Shown here: piece by piece, positions 5,940 to 6,061 of the stretch
How positions within the stretch are numbered: the stretch's first letter is position 1
Layout of the letters: every line of letters begins with the position of its first letter
Assembly: GCA_038247995.1 (NCBI GenBank)
Contig: JBBRUG010000347.1
Location: 1-6,061 of the forward strand
Origin: JBBRUG01 sp038247995
GTDB lineage: Bacteria > Chloroflexota > Chloroflexia > Chloroflexales > Chloroflexaceae
Direction: 5' to 3'
Length of the DNA: 6,061 nucleotides
Translations under genes and position numbers: made by a program
The notes under the pieces: model-generated
The model's database searches: none
Seen by the model: only the letters and a program-made list of their open reading frames with translations
Told to the model about the DNA's origin: nothing

Positions 5940-5969
5940 GCCGGTAGCCCCGTGCAGGGGACCGCCGGC
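5940..5969 (+). other. GC-rich stem-loop after the aminotransferase
   Basis: CCCC (5948-5951) and GGGG (5957-5960) can pair around a 5-nt loop. The stem extends either through CGGT/ACCG (5942-5945 with 5961-5964) or GCCGG/CCGGC (5940-5944 with 5965-5969). It sits 18 nt after the stop codon. No T-tract follows; a run of nine A begins at 5978. It is therefore not a canonical rho-independent terminator on the + strand, and on the - strand the T-run would come before the hairpin. It may still protect the 3' end of the transcript. Confidence 0.5.
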
Positions 5970-5977
5970 CCGAGCCC

Positions 5978-6061
5978 AAAAAAAAACCAATCCGAGAGGA
6001 AGTTGGGCCCGAAAACAACAACCCAAAACAACCCGGATAAAAAGATTGGGTTGTAAACCCG
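5978..6061. other. A-rich, T-poor terminal stretch, no gene seen
   Basis: In these 84 bases 39 are A and only 9 are T, starting with a run of nine A, in contrast to the high-GC sequence before it. It contains the direct repeat ACAACCC (6018-6024 and 6028-6034), an inverted copy GGGTTGT (6048-6054), and a second inverted pair, CCAATC (5987-5992) with GATTGG (6044-6049). No coding frame with a ribosome binding site is seen. It may be an unresolved or error-rich contig end, or the start of a structured intergenic region. Confidence 0.5.

Noticed and set aside
5940..5986. Rho-independent terminator
   Set aside because: The stem-loop is followed by A residues, not T, on the + strand, and on the - strand the T-run comes before the stem.

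Overview
The window is a high-GC bacterial segment with five protein-coding genes, all on the + strand and closely spaced (gaps of 152, 55, 43 and 55 nt). GC-rich short tandem repeats sit in the intergenic spaces. This style of intergenic heptamer, octamer and 20-mer arrays, with the gene content and codon use, recalls Chloroflexota (filamentous Chloroflexia). That placement is an inference from general appearance; there is no rRNA or marker gene to test it.

Layout. Positions 1-165 hold two adjacent tandem arrays (8-bp and 7-bp units) and a ribosome binding site, with no gene. Positions 166-2586 encode an 806-aa molybdopterin-binding large subunit of a xanthine dehydrogenase/CoxL-type molybdenum hydroxylase. 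Positions 2587-2738 carry four copies of a GC-rich 20-bp repeat. Positions 2739-3026 encode a 95-aa single-domain cupin. Positions 3082-3984 encode a zinc-dependent beta-keto acid cleavage enzyme (BKACE, DUF849, Kce-like). A perfect 9-bp-arm hairpin overlaps its stop codon. Positions 4028-4714 encode a cyclase/kynurenine-formamidase-like metal hydrolase. Positions 4770-5921 encode a fold-type I PLP aminotransferase of the MocR/LysN-like type, without a DNA-binding domain. The last 140 nt hold a GC stem-loop and then an oddly A-rich, T-poor tail that may be a poor-quality contig end.

How the genes may work together. A hydroxylase, a cupin, an amide or ring hydrolase, a beta-keto acid cleaving enzyme and an aminotransferase together look like a catabolic route for a nitrogen-containing compound, such as an N-heterocycle or an amino-acid-like molecule. 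In this reading the molybdenum enzyme hydroxylates the substrate, the cyclase-family hydrolase opens an amide or lactam, the aminotransferase removes or exchanges the amino group, and the BKACE condenses the beta-keto acid with acetyl-CoA to give acetoacetate and a CoA ester. The order of steps and the substrate are inference. The FAD and [2Fe-2S] subunits that the molybdenum enzyme normally needs are not in the window. No CRISPR, tRNA, rRNA, insertion sequence or phage gene was seen.
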